Shown: piece after piece, positions 37,828-46,896 of the stretch | Layout of the letters: every line of letters starts with the position of its first letter | How positions within the stretch are numbered: the stretch's first letter is position 1 | Origin: Salinivenus lutea | GTDB taxonomy: Bacteria > Bacteroidota > Rhodothermia > Rhodothermales > Salinibacteraceae | NCBI GenBank assembly: GCA_002894685.1 | Contig: NCRC01000001.1 | Coordinates: forward strand, 62,001 to 126,000 | Direction of reading: 5' to 3' | Length of the DNA: 64,000 nt | Translations under genes and position numbers: made by a program | Notes under the pieces: model-generated | Told to the model about the DNA's origin: nothing | Seen by the model: only the letters and a program-made list of their open reading frames with translations | Database searches by the model: none

Positions 37828-40497
37828 ATGCCTGACCTCCAGCCCACTTCGACCGACACACAGCTGATCTACCGATTTGGCAACGGCGTGGCCGACGGCG
37901 ACCGCACGCAGAAGGCCCTGCTCGGAGGCAAGGGGGCCAACCTCAACGAAATGAGCGCCATTGGCCTGCCGGTGCCGCCCGGGTACACCATCCCCACCGA
38001 CGTGTGCCAGTATTACGTACGGCACGAGGGATCCTGGCCGGAGGGCCTCGCCGAGGCGGTGCGGGACGGCATTCGCCACACGGAGGATGCGATGGACCTC
38101 CACTTCGGAGACCCCGCCCGTCCGCTTCTCGTCTCCGTGCGGAGCGGCGCGGCGCAGTCCATGCCCGGCATGATGGACACGGTGCTCAATCTGGGCCTGA
38201 ACGACGAGGTGGCCGAGGGCCTCGCCCGTATGATGGACGACAAGCGGGTCGCGTTCGACGCCTACCGTCGGTTCATCGACATGTTTGGCGACGTGGTGAT
38301 GGGCGTGGACCGGAGCCGGTTCGAGAACGCGCTGTCCAACCTGAAGGAGGAGCGCGGCGTCGAAGAGGACATCGACCTCGGGGCTGAGGACCTGCGCACT
38401 CTCGTCGACCGGTACAAAGCCATCTACCGGGAGGCCACCGGTCAGTCGTTTCCGGACGACCCGAAGGAGCAGCTGGAACGCGCCATCAACGCGGTCTTCG
38501 AGTCGTGGATGAACGAGCGGGCCGTCCGCTACCGCCGCATCAACGACATCACGGGGCTCCGCGGCACGGCCGTTACCGTGCAGGCGATGGTGTTCGGCAA
38601 CATGGGCGACCGCAGCGGCACCGGCGTCTGCTTCACGCGCAACCCCTCGACGGGCGAGCCGACGCTCTACGGCGAGTTCCTGCCAAATGCGCAGGGGGAA
38701 GACGTGGTGGCCGGCATCCGCACGCCCCGCGACATTCAGGAGCTCGACGACGAAATGCCGGGCATCTACGACCAGATCACAGAGGTCTGCGAAACGCTGG
38801 AGGGGCACTACGGCGACATGCAGGACCTGGAGTTCACGGTGCAGGAGGGCCAGCTCTACCTCCTGCAGACGCGGGACGGCAAGCGCACCGGCCCCGCCGC
38901 CGTCCGCATCGCCGTCGACATGGTGGACGAAGGGCGGATCGACGAGGAACGGGCCGTCCGCGACCTCGTGGAGCCCCGGCACCTGGAGCAGCTCCTCCAC
39001 CCCCGCTTCGCGGACGACGCCGACTACCAGGAGGACGTCCTTGGGGAGGGCCTGGCCGCCTCTCCCGGCGCCGCGGTGGGGCAGGCGGTCTTTACCGCCG
39101 AGACCGCGGAGGCCTGGCGCGAAGCGGGCCGCGACGTGATTCTCGTCCGCACGGAGACAAGCCCGGAGGACGTGGGCGGGATGGACGCGGCCGAGGGCAT
39201 CCTCACCGCACGGGGCGGCATGACCTCCCACGCCGCCGTGGTGGCCCGCGGCTGGGGCAAACCGTGCGTGGCCGGCTGCGACGACATTGTCGTCAACGAA
39301 GCGGAAGGCGCCTTCACCAACGGCGACGTAACCATCGAGGAGGGCGACTGGATCTCAATTAACGGATCCACCGGCGAAGTCATCCAGGGCCGGCAGCCGC
39401 TGGTGGACCCCGAGCTGAGCGGCGAGTTTGCCCGCTTCATGGAGTGGGTCGATACGTTCCGCACCATGGGCGTGCGCACCAACGCCGACACCGGCCCCGA
39501 CGCCGAACAGGCAATTGAGTTTGGGGCCGAGGGGATCGGGCTCTGCCGCACCGAGCACATGTTCTTCGGCGACGAGCGCATCACGAAGATGCGGCGCATG
39601 ATCCTGGCCAAGGACGACGCGGACCGGCGCGAGGCCCTGGCCGACCTTCTCCCCTTCCAGCGCGACGACTTCCGCGAGATCTTCCGTGCGATGGACGGGC
39701 ACCCCGTCACGATCCGCCTCCTCGACCCGCCCCTCCACGAATTCCTGCCCACCGACCCGGACGAGCAGGCGGCCCTGGCCCAGCGGCTCGACCGCCCGGT
39801 CGACGAGATCCAGGCCGGACTCAACGGGCTGGAGGAGTTCAACCCGATGCTCGGCCACCGCGGCTGCCGCCTGGGCGTCACGCACCCCACCATCACGGAG
39901 ATGCAGGCCCGCGCCATCTTCGAGGCCGCCCTCGACGTGCAGACCGATGGCGGCGACGTGCAGCCGGAGATCATGGTGCCCCTCATCGCCACGGAAACCG
40001 AGTTCGAAAATCAGAAGGCCCTGATCGACGACGTGGCGGACGAGGTGTTTGAGGAGCGCGGCGCCACGATTCCGTACCAGGTGGGCACGATGATCGAGGT
40101 GCCCCGGGCGGCCCTGCGGGCCGACGCCGTCGCCGAGACGGCCGACTTCTTCTCGTTCGGGACGAACGACCTGACCCAGATGACCTTCGGCTTCAGCCGC
40201 GACGACGCCGGGTCGTTCCTCCCGTATTATGTCGAGAACGACCTGCTGGAGCACGACCCGTTCCGCGTCCTCGATCAGGACGGCGTGGGCGAACTGGTGC
40301 AGACGGCCACCGAGCGCGGACGAGCCGCCTCCGAGGCCTTGAAGGTGGGCATTTGTGGGGAGCACGGGGGCGAGCCGGCCTCGGTCCGCTTCTGCTACGA
40401 GGCGGGGCTGGACTACGTGTCGTGCTCGCCCTACCGCGTGCCGGTGGCCCGCCTGGCGGCGGCGCAGTCGGCCCTGCTCGCGGACGCGGACGCCTAA
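37828..40497 (+). CDS. ppdK: Pyruvate, phosphate dikinase
   Basis: Interconverts pyruvate, ATP and phosphate with PEP, AMP and diphosphate. 889 residues, typical of the bacterial enzyme. The nucleotide-binding domain has [20 protein letters not shown] and [20 protein letters not shown]. The swivelling phospho-His domain has [20 protein letters not shown]. The TIM-barrel PEP domain has [32 protein letters not shown] and [12 protein letters not shown], with the proton-donor Cys near the end ([16 protein letters not shown]). ATG 37828 gives the expected N-terminus. It probably serves gluconeogenesis or pyrophosphate-linked glycolysis together with enolase. Confidence 0.97.
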   Translation: MPDLQPTSTDTQLIYRFGNGVADGDRTQKALLGGKGANLNEMSAIGLPVPPGYTIPTDVCQYYVRHEGSWPEGLAEAVRDGIRHTEDAMDLHFGDPARPLLVSVRSGAAQSMPGMMDTVLNLGLNDEVAEGLARMMDDKRVAFDAYRRFIDMFGDVVMGVDRSRFENALSNLKEERGVEEDIDLGAEDLRTLVDRYKAIYREATGQSFPDDPKEQLERAINAVFESWMNERAVRYRRINDITGLRGTAVTVQAMVFGNMGDRSGTGVCFTRNPSTGEPTLYGEFLPNAQGEDVVAGIRTPRDIQELDDEMPGIYDQITEVCETLEGHYGDMQDLEFTVQEGQLYLLQTRDGKRTGPAAVRIAVDMVDEGRIDEERAVRDLVEPRHLEQLLHPRFADDADYQEDVLGEGLAASPGAAVGQAVFTAETAEAWREAGRDVILVRTETSPEDVGGMDAAEGILTARGGMTSHAAVVARGWGKPCVAGCDDIVVNEAEGAFTNGDVTIEEGDWISINGSTGEVIQGRQPLVDPELSGEFARFMEWVDTFRTMGVRTNADTGPDAEQAIEFGAEGIGLCRTEHMFFGDERITKMRRMILAKDDADRREALADLLPFQRDDFREIFRAMDGHPVTIRLLDPPLHEFLPTDPDEQAALAQRLDRPVDEIQAGLNGLEEFNPMLGHRGCRLGVTHPTITEMQARAIFEAALDVQTDGGDVQPEIMVPLIATETEFENQKALIDDVADEVFEERGATIPYQVGTMIEVPRAALRADAVAETADFFSFGTNDLTQMTFGFSRDDAGSFLPYYVENDLLEHDPFRVLDQDGVGELVQTATERGRAASEALKVGICGEHGGEPASVRFCYEAGLDYVSCSPYRVPVARLAAAQSALLADADA

Positions 40498-40769
40498 GCG
40501 TCTCTGAAAATACCAGTACTGTTGATCTAAAACACGCTCCGTCGTCGCTCCAGACGTGATCTACTGCATCAGTCGCGCCCCAAGAGCACTCGTTCCTCCG
40601 GTCACCACGCTACGCTCGTGTGGCGCCTATCCATCCGACGGGGGGGACCTCCTCGATTGGATGGATGGGCTCTGCATCAATCCTGAAGCGAGGTCAGCAC
40701 AGGGCTCAGAGCGACGTTCTGTCACGATTTTGATCGAGGTTCTCAGACCGTTCCACGGAGCGACCTGCC
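40498..40769. other. Convergent intergenic region, no feature recognised
   Basis: The 272 bases between ppdK and the glutaryl-CoA dehydrogenase stop are less GC-rich than their surroundings. They contain a weak inverted repeat (ATCCATCC near 40629 with GGATGGAT near 40660), without a T-run. The stretch could be remnant DNA, but I cannot name a source. Confidence 0.3.
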
Positions 40770-42017
40770 TTACGTGAAGGCGTTCAGGCCGGTGACGTCC
40801 TGTCCCACGACCAGCGTGTGGACCTCGTGGGTGCCCTCGTAGGTGATCACGCTTTCCAGGTTGGCCATGTGGCGCATCACGGGGTACATGCTGGTCACCC
40901 CGTTCCCTCCCAGCACCTGCCGCGCCGACCGGGCCACCTCCAGGGCCATCTCGCAGTTGTTGCGCTTGGCGAGGGACACCTGCTGCGGGCGCATGGTGTC
41001 CTCGTCCTTGAGGGTGCCGAGGCGCCAGTTGAGAAGCTGGGCCTTCGTGATTTCCTGCACCATTTCGACCAGGCGCTCCTGAATGAGCTGGAAGTTGCCA
41101 ATGGGCTGGTCGAACTGCTTGCGATTGACGGCGTGCTGGCGGGCCGCATCGTAGCAGGCCATTGCGGCCCCGACCACGCCCCAGCAGATGCCGTACCGCG
41201 CCTGGGTAAGACACGAGAGCGGCCCCTTGAGACCGTCCACGTGGGGCAGCACCGCCGCGTCGGGCACCCGTACATTGTCGAGCACCACCTCGCTGGTAAC
41301 GGCCGCGCGGAGCGACCACGTGTCGTCGATGGTCGGCGTGGAGACGCCGTCGCGGTCCGTCTCGACAAGAAAGCCGCGCACCACGTCGTCCTCGTCCTTC
41401 GCCCAAATCACGGCCACGTCCGCGATTGAGGCGTTGGTGGACCACCGCTTGTGCCCGTCCAGCACCCAGCCGTCGCCGTCGCGGCGGGCGCGGGTCTGCA
41501 TCTCGGCCGGGTTGGAGCCCACCTCCGGCTCGGTAAGGCCAAAACAGCCAATGGCCTCGCCCTGGGCCAGCTGGGGGAGCCATCGCTCCTTCTGCGCCTC
41601 GCTCCCGTAGCGCAGGATGGGGTACATCACCAGCGACCCCGTCACCGAGCAAAACGATCGAAGCCCCGAATCGCCCCGCTCCACCTCCTGCATCATGAGG
41701 CCGTACACGAGATTGCTGTGCCCGCCCCCGCCGTATTTCTCGGGCAGGTGCGGGCCCAGGAGGCCCTGCTCGGCAAACGCCGGAATGAGATGGCGCGGAA
41801 ATTCGGCCCGCTGTGCGTGCTTTTCAATGATCGGCTCCACCTCGTCCGTCACGAAGGCCCGGACCTCATCCCGCACGGCCTTCGCTTCGTCGGGAAGCAG
41901 GGCGTCGAGGTCATAAAAATCCGGGGCCTCAAACGCGGAGGAGTCCCACGTGGGGGTCCCGGTCTCCGGCGTTCCGTTGGAGGTGGAAGGATCGATCGTC
42001 TTGTTGGAAGCGGACAT
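40770..42017 (-). CDS. Glutaryl-CoA dehydrogenase-like acyl-CoA dehydrogenase
   Basis: FAD enzyme of lysine/tryptophan breakdown that oxidises and decarboxylates glutaryl-CoA to crotonyl-CoA. 415 residues after choosing ATG 42017. Core motifs are LGPHLPEKYGGGGHSN, CFGLTEPEVGSNPAEM, WSTNASIADVAVIWAK and LGGNGVTSMYPVMRHM. The end, YEGTHEVHTLVVGQDVTGLNAF, carries the catalytic Glu and matches the glutaryl-CoA dehydrogenase signature better than that of straight-chain enzymes. Isobutyryl- or isovaleryl-CoA dehydrogenase is less likely. It is unrelated in size to the large dehydrogenase at 1918-4038. Confidence 0.86.
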   Translation of the reverse strand: MSASNKTIDPSTSNGTPETGTPTWDSSAFEAPDFYDLDALLPDEAKAVRDEVRAFVTDEVEPIIEKHAQRAEFPRHLIPAFAEQGLLGPHLPEKYGGGGHSNLVYGLMMQEVERGDSGLRSFCSVTGSLVMYPILRYGSEAQKERWLPQLAQGEAIGCFGLTEPEVGSNPAEMQTRARRDGDGWVLDGHKRWSTNASIADVAVIWAKDEDDVVRGFLVETDRDGVSTPTIDDTWSLRAAVTSEVVLDNVRVPDAAVLPHVDGLKGPLSCLTQARYGICWGVVGAAMACYDAARQHAVNRKQFDQPIGNFQLIQERLVEMVQEITKAQLLNWRLGTLKDEDTMRPQQVSLAKRNNCEMALEVARSARQVLGGNGVTSMYPVMRHMANLESVITYEGTHEVHTLVVGQDVTGLNAFT

Positions 42018-42075
42018 GGGACAGCGTGCGTTGGATGAAAACCAGTCGTGTCGGCGGACGTACCCGGGCGCTCTA

Positions 42076-42104
42076 TTGACGATGGACACGCAATAGGCTA
42101 CGTT
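42076..42104 (+). promoter_or_regulatory. Sigma70-type promoter for the small barrel gene
   Basis: TTGACG (42076-42081), 17 bases, TACGTT (42099-42104), about 100 bases before ATG 42206. The -35 box is the same as that of the histidine kinase promoter at 28104; the -10 box is weaker. Confidence 0.45.
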
Positions 42105-42205
42105 CGGAACGGTCTCGTGGTGCGCCGATCCGAATGGACGCCTGAACGGGTTGGACGGCTGCTACGATCAGTCCCTCTGCTTGATTCCCCGACTCTCCCT
42201 CCCCC

Positions 42206-42709
42206 ATGCGATCTCGCCTTTCCGCTTTCGTCCTTGCGCTCGGCCTCCTCCTGACGCTTGTGCCGGACGCCGACGCCCAGCGCACCACCCGCTACGGCGT
42301 GGGGCTCCAGTTGCTCGGCACCACGGTGGACAACAACCTGGGCCCGGGCCTTCGCTTTCGTGCGTCGGCCCCGCTCAATCAGGACATCTCGCTCGGCTTC
42401 GGGACCGCCTTTACGGGCTATATCTTCGAGGGACGCGACGACGCCTCGTACGCATTCGATCCGCAGGCGTCCCTGATCGTGACCCTGCCGGGGACGGGAC
42501 AGGAGAGCCCCTACATCCTGGGCGGGCCGGGCGTCTACCTGCCGTTCGGCAATACGGATGCGACGAGCGGCCCCACGTTTCACCTCGGGGTGGGCAAGGT
42601 GTGGCTCCTGAACGAAAGCTCCTTCTATGCGGAGGTGAACCCGGCCCTATACGTGGGCCAGGAATCGACGCGGCTCCTGTTTCCGCTCCGTGTCGGGGTC
42701 ATTTTTTGA
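42206..42709 (+). CDS. Small outer-membrane beta-barrel protein
   Basis: 167 residues with a clear signal peptide (LGLLLTLVPDADAQ, cleavage near residue 25). The mature ~142 residues form alternating strands (RYGVGLQLLGTTVDN, SLGFGTAFTGYIF, FHLGVGKVWLL, SSFYAEVNPALYVG) and end in LLFPLRVGVIF, a C-terminal Phe as expected of an eight-stranded OmpA/OmpW-like barrel. The function is unknown. It stands alone between convergent and divergent neighbours. Confidence 0.75.
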   Translation: MRSRLSAFVLALGLLLTLVPDADAQRTTRYGVGLQLLGTTVDNNLGPGLRFRASAPLNQDISLGFGTAFTGYIFEGRDDASYAFDPQASLIVTLPGTGQESPYILGGPGVYLPFGNTDATSGPTFHLGVGKVWLLNESSFYAEVNPALYVGQESTRLLFPLRVGVIF

Positions 42710-42736
42710 TCGAGCCCCGCCACTCGTGGGGCCCGG

Positions 42737-43336
42737 TCACAGAACGCGGCGAAGGATGGATTGGAGCCGTTCGTGGTCGTCGTCCAGGAGGCGACTGAGG
42801 GCGCGGCCCGCTGACACGAGCGCCTCTCGCCCGCCCGCCTCTCCGCCGTGGGCGTCGTACACACTCCGCAGGGCCGCCACGAGCAGGTCGTCGGCCGGCA
42901 CCGCCGGATCCGGGTGGTTCACCAGGGTGCGCAGCACATCGGCGGGCGTCCCCAGATCCTGGATGGCCTCATCGGGACAGGGGTACACGAAGTCGTGCAG
43001 GTCCGGGGGGTGAGGCGGAAGCGTCTGCCGGAGCCGCCCCTCCCGGTCGCGGCACGCCAGCAGCTGGACGCGGACCGTGGTGCGGATCAGTTCCTGCACC
43101 ATGGGCATCTCCTCGGCCCGCTCGTCCGCCGATAGGCCGAGGGCCACCGCCTGCCGGTTCGAGTCGTAGCTGCCGGTTTCGACGTGGCTGATCAGGCCGT
43201 ACACGTCCGCCCCCTCCGCGTCCGGGACCTGCACCCAGGTCCCAAATGCAGGCGCGGACGCGTCCTCGTACACCTCGGCCACAAACTGCCGGGTGCTCGA
43301 CTCAATCACTTCGCCAATCGCCTCGGATTCATCCAT
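42737..43336 (-). CDS. HAS-barrel-like protein encoded after nurA
   Basis: 199 residues. The first ~60 (GEVIESSTRQFVAEVYED, then GTWVQVPDAEGADVYGLISH) resemble the HAS barrel at the N-terminus of HerA and ATP synthase-type hexamers. Next comes VRVQLLACRDREGRLRQTLP followed by PHPPDLHDFVYP, again like the lead-in to HerA ATPases. No Walker A or B motif follows; the rest is a helical domain. It is probably an adaptor that docks NurA onto a separately encoded HerA-like translocase. That role is inferred from fold resemblance and from the nurA neighbour 91 bases upstream. Confidence 0.62.
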   Translation of the reverse strand: MDESEAIGEVIESSTRQFVAEVYEDASAPAFGTWVQVPDAEGADVYGLISHVETGSYDSNRQAVALGLSADERAEEMPMVQELIRTTVRVQLLACRDREGRLRQTLPPHPPDLHDFVYPCPDEAIQDLGTPADVLRTLVNHPDPAVPADDLLVAALRSVYDAHGGEAGGREALVSAGRALSRLLDDDHERLQSILRRVL

Positions 43337-43427
43337 GTCGGGGGTCGGGGGGAATGCGTGGGGCGCCGGGGACGGTCACTGCCGGGCCGTCCTGCGGGTT
43401 CCGCTTTCGGCTCGACGGCTCAGCGGA

Positions 43428-44609
43428 TCAGACGCGCGGGCGTTGCTTCGACCGGCGCTTCCGGGAGTTGGAGGGGGACAGGCCGGCCCGCCGCAGTCGC
43501 CGCTCCATGAGCCGGAAAAACCCTTCGCGCTCCGGGCCGCGAATCACGGCCCGCTCGTGCGCCTCGGACAGGACCAGCGGGTACCCGTCGCCCTTTTCGC
43601 ACTCCCGAAGCACCGTCGCGTGCATCCGATCGAGAAGCGCGGGGTCGTCGGCCACCCACCGCGGCACCTCCACCCGCCCAATCTCTCCCTCGCCGACGGC
43701 GGACGGCACGCGCAGGTAGAAGTAGCAAATCTCGGTGCCCGACGGGTAGGCGTCCTGGATATGGGACGTCGACCCGAAGGTGGCGGATCGCTCCCCGTCG
43801 TCGAGCAGCGTGTCGAACACGTGGCGGTCGAGGAGGCCGTCGAGGACGGGGGCTGCGGGCCCCTCGATGTCGAGCGCCGGGCCGGACGTCTCCAGTTCGC
43901 CCGCGACGAACCGGAGGAGGTTCACGACCTCGGTGGTGGCCGGCATGCTCACGTACGAGCCGAGCGGGTATGCCTCTGCGCGGAAGGCCTGGAGGTAGTC
44001 GGTGTACCGTGCGATCAGTGCGTCCTCGGCCGCTTCATTGTTCATGCCGCGAATCATCCACCGAATGAGCGTCCCGTCGGCCAGGGCGAGGAGCGGGCGG
44101 CCCTCGACCTGCGCCTCCCGCGCCGTCCGCAGGAGCAGCTCCAGCTCCATCTCGTCGCGCAGGGCCGACACCAGCTCCGTGGTCAGGGAGCGGAGCACCT
44201 CGTCCACGTGGTCGCTCAGGGCCTCCTCGAAGTGCAACCGGGGCTCCGCGTCGAGGAGCGGGGCCTCCTGCGTGCCGTACTGTACCGCGACGCGGCTCAC
44301 GTTGAGCAGGAAGAAGAGGGGCTCGACGTGTCGGTCCGGGTAAATCTGGGAACCGTCGGTGGCGACCACCGTGATCGGGCTCGGGCGCTCCGGAGCCCCA
44401 TGCGTTTCGGCCGGGGGCTCCCGAAGCGCCGCCACCAGCCGGCGCGGCTCGGCCTCTTCTACCGCCGCCTGCACGGCCTCCCACCGCCGATCACAGGCCG
44501 CCAGCACCGTCTCCGCCCGCTCCTGCTGCCGCGCTCGTCGTTTGCGGGTGTCGGCCTCGTGCGACTCAAAGGTGTCGAGTTGGTCGCGGAGACGATGGAG
44601 GTTCAGCAT
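43428..44609 (-). CDS. nurA: NurA-domain nuclease
   Basis: 393 residues. NurA is an RNase H-like 5'-3' nuclease that acts with HerA in DNA end resection. The metal-binding strand VVATDGSQIYPDRH (Asp85) and the second acidic strand PLLALADGTLIRW (Asp178) are both present, along with TGSTSHIQ-like FGSTSHIQDAY and a C-terminal VLSEAHERAVI segment. A charged helical N-terminus (1-60) precedes the domain. ATG 44609 is the natural start. It is followed on the same strand by the HAS-barrel-like gene; no herA lies in the window. Confidence 0.85.
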   Translation of the reverse strand: MLNLHRLRDQLDTFESHEADTRKRRARQQERAETVLAACDRRWEAVQAAVEEAEPRRLVAALREPPAETHGAPERPSPITVVATDGSQIYPDRHVEPLFFLLNVSRVAVQYGTQEAPLLDAEPRLHFEEALSDHVDEVLRSLTTELVSALRDEMELELLLRTAREAQVEGRPLLALADGTLIRWMIRGMNNEAAEDALIARYTDYLQAFRAEAYPLGSYVSMPATTEVVNLLRFVAGELETSGPALDIEGPAAPVLDGLLDRHVFDTLLDDGERSATFGSTSHIQDAYPSGTEICYFYLRVPSAVGEGEIGRVEVPRWVADDPALLDRMHATVLRECEKGDGYPLVLSEAHERAVIRGPEREGFFRLMERRLRRAGLSPSNSRKRRSKQRPRV

Positions 44610-44736
44610 GAGGGTGTGGTGCGATGTGCTCGGTCAGGCCCCGTTCGCAGAATCGACAGAGGCGAGTGAATCCAGAGGGATGAGGTCTCGTTAAGCCAGC
44701 GGCGCGTTCCACCTTGCTCAAAATGTCGGTGCTCCC

Positions 44737-45741
44737 ATGGTTTCCAAACGGACCCGCGAGGGGCTGGGCCTTGTCGTCGACGTGGTGATGCTGGTCCTGA
44801 TCGTCGCCAATCTCACCCTCATCATCGTCGACTGGGGCTTTGCCACCGCCTTCGTCCAGGACCAACTGCGGGCCTTCGTGCCGAGCGTGTACCACTGGTA
44901 CGACCAGACGATCCACCAGCACTTCGTCTTCTACGACTTGGTGTTTGTCTCCATCTTCGTGGCCGAGATTCTCGTGCGGTGGGGACTCGCCATCTACCGC
45001 CAGCGCTACCATCGGTGGTTTTTCTACCCCTTCGTCCACTGGTACGACGTGCTGGGCTGCATCCCCGTCGGCTCGCTCCGCTCCCTGCGTCTGCTTCGCC
45101 TCATCGCCATGGTGCCCAAGATGCAGCGCATCGGCCTGGTGGACCTGCGGGACACCTACCTCTACGAAACCTTTGCCAAGTATCGCGACATTGTCCTGGA
45201 GGAGGTCAGCGACCGGGTGACCGTGCGCATCATCAACGGCCTTCAGAACGAAATCCGAGGAAGCGAAAAGGTGACCAGGCGCATCCAGGAAGAAGTCCTG
45301 GCCCCGCAGCGCGAGGCCCTCATCGAGGCCCTCACCCACCGGCTGCAGGAGGCCACGGCCGTCGCCTACGGCAGCCAGCAGGAGGACTTTCAGGACTATC
45401 TCGATGGCGTCATCGCCGACGCCGTGGATCGCAACCGGGAGATCAACACCATCGCCTCGTTGCCCGGGGTCGGGAAGCCGGTCGCCAACCTGCTCGAACG
45501 CGCCATTAGCGACATTGTCTTCAACGTGATCGACCGGATGGTGGCCGACGTGGCCTCCCTGGACAACGACCGGGTGATTGCGGAAGTGACGTCGATCTCG
45601 TCCGATGCCCTGCTGAGCCCCAAGTACGACGATCGACTGAACCGACTTGCCCAGTCCGTCGTCCTACAATCCCTCGACGTGATTAAGGACCACGTGCAAA
45701 TTCGAACCTGGAAAGCGGACGCTGCGTCGTCCCCCGCCTAG
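44737..45741 (+). CDS. Voltage-sensor-like membrane protein without a pore
   Basis: 334 residues. The first ~125 resemble the S1-S4 domain of ion channels: S1 at 11-32; S2 at 64-83 with Glu77 (VFVSIFVAEILVRW); S3 with Asp104 (HWYDVLGCIPVG); and an S4-like helix with Arg115, Arg118 and Arg121 at every third position (GSLRSLRLLRLIAMVP). No pore helix, filter or further membrane segment follows. The remaining ~200 residues are a soluble helical domain, including IASLPGVGKPVANLLERAI. The substrate and role are unknown. The start codon of the next gene follows the stop by four bases, so the two are probably cotranslated. Confidence 0.7.
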   Translation: MVSKRTREGLGLVVDVVMLVLIVANLTLIIVDWGFATAFVQDQLRAFVPSVYHWYDQTIHQHFVFYDLVFVSIFVAEILVRWGLAIYRQRYHRWFFYPFVHWYDVLGCIPVGSLRSLRLLRLIAMVPKMQRIGLVDLRDTYLYETFAKYRDIVLEEVSDRVTVRIINGLQNEIRGSEKVTRRIQEEVLAPQREALIEALTHRLQEATAVAYGSQQEDFQDYLDGVIADAVDRNREINTIASLPGVGKPVANLLERAISDIVFNVIDRMVADVASLDNDRVIAEVTSISSDALLSPKYDDRLNRLAQSVVLQSLDVIKDHVQIRTWKADAASSPA

Positions 45742-45745
45742 CCCC

Positions 45746-46879
45746 GTGCCCCCTCCCGCCGCCCCCAGCCTCTACGTCCACGTTCCGTTTCGGCGCGTCC
45801 CGCGCCCCTACGACGACGCGGCGTACACGTACGGGTCGCCGGAGGCGTACCGACAGTACCTCTCGGCGCTACGACGTGAGATCGACGAGCACGCGGCTCC
45901 CCGCCTCGCCGCCCCCGACATCGTCTCGGTTCACATCGGGGGCGGCCGCCCGTCGCTCTTGCCTCTCGATCTTGTACGGCAGCTTGTCGGCGCACTGCCC
46001 CTCCCGGCAACCGCTCCCAGCCGGGAGGTCACGATGGAGGTCGCCCCCGCCGATGCGACGCCCGACTACCTGAACGGCCTGGCCGAGCTGGGGGTGACGC
46101 GCCTGAGTCTGGCGGGGCGTTCGTTCTCGCCCCCGGTGCTCCGGGCCCTCGACGCGCCCCATTCCGCCGAGGCCGTGGCTCGATCGATCGACGCCGCCCG
46201 CGCAGCCGGGATCGACACGGTGGCCCTCGACCTTGTGTTCGGGCTGGACGGGCTTTCCCTCGGCACGTGGGACGCTACGCTCCGTCGCGCCCTCGCGCTC
46301 GACATTCCGCACGTGTCGATTGTCGAGGTCCCTTCTGCCGCCCCCGAGGACACGGTCGCCGACCACATGGAGCACGCCCTCTCCGTCCTGGGCGCGGCCG
46401 GGTACGACCACTACAGCCTCACCCACTTCGCGCAGCCGGGTCGGCGCTCCGCCCATCAGGAGCACTACGACCGGCACGGCGCGTTCCTGGGCCTGGGCCC
46501 CGGGGCGGCGAGCTTTCGGTGGGATGACGGCCCCGACGCCTCCTCCCTTCGCGCCCGGCGCTGGACGAACGCAGGGGCGCTGGACGCGTACGTCGAGCGG
46601 ATTCAGGGTGGGGAGTCACCGGCCGCTTCCTGCGACGCTCTCGGCGCCCCGGACCTGGCCCGCGAGTACGTCTTGATTCGCCTCCAAACCCTCGAGGGCC
46701 TGTCCCTGCGAATTCTGCGGGACCGGTACGACCTCGACCTCCGCACCGCCGCGGGGGCCCTCCTCGATCAACTTCGTGACGCCAACCTCATCCACGAGGA
46801 CCCCGATCTCGTGCGGCTCACCCCGCGCGGCCGGCTGCTCACCGATGCCCTTACTCGTCGCCTTCTCTCGTCGCTGTAA
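45746..46879 (+). CDS. HemW/HemN-like protein lacking the radical-SAM cysteines
   Basis: 377 residues along the length of HemW, the radical-SAM haem chaperone once annotated as coproporphyrinogen oxidase. The family start SLYVHVPF is present, but the CxxxCxxC that binds the 4Fe-4S cluster reads R16-R17-V18-P19-R20-P21-Y22-D23: all three cysteines are replaced. Other landmarks survive in altered form: HIGGGRPSLL for GGGTPS, TRLSLAGRSF for the usual LSxGxQSF, DLVFGLDGLSLGTW, LGLGPGAASF, and a C-terminal HemN-type winged helix (LEGLSLRILRDRY). Radical chemistry is therefore unlikely; haem binding or a scaffold role is possible. It starts at GTG 45746, coupled to the upstream gene. Confidence 0.82.
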   Translation: MPPPAAPSLYVHVPFRRVPRPYDDAAYTYGSPEAYRQYLSALRREIDEHAAPRLAAPDIVSVHIGGGRPSLLPLDLVRQLVGALPLPATAPSREVTMEVAPADATPDYLNGLAELGVTRLSLAGRSFSPPVLRALDAPHSAEAVARSIDAARAAGIDTVALDLVFGLDGLSLGTWDATLRRALALDIPHVSIVEVPSAAPEDTVADHMEHALSVLGAAGYDHYSLTHFAQPGRRSAHQEHYDRHGAFLGLGPGAASFRWDDGPDASSLRARRWTNAGALDAYVERIQGGESPAASCDALGAPDLAREYVLIRLQTLEGLSLRILRDRYDLDLRTAAGALLDQLRDANLIHEDPDLVRLTPRGRLLTDALTRRLLSSL

Positions 46880-46896
46880 CCCGTGCCCCTCGCCCG

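Noticed and set aside
40498-40769. Less GC-rich gap suspected of being an insertion-sequence remnant
   Set aside because: No terminal inverted repeats, target-site duplication or transposase-like peptide could be identified.
42710-42736. GC-rich inverted repeat (GCCCCGC with GTGGGGC) between two convergent genes
   Set aside because: Neither strand has a T-run after the stem; the minus strand even has an A-run. Not called as a terminator.
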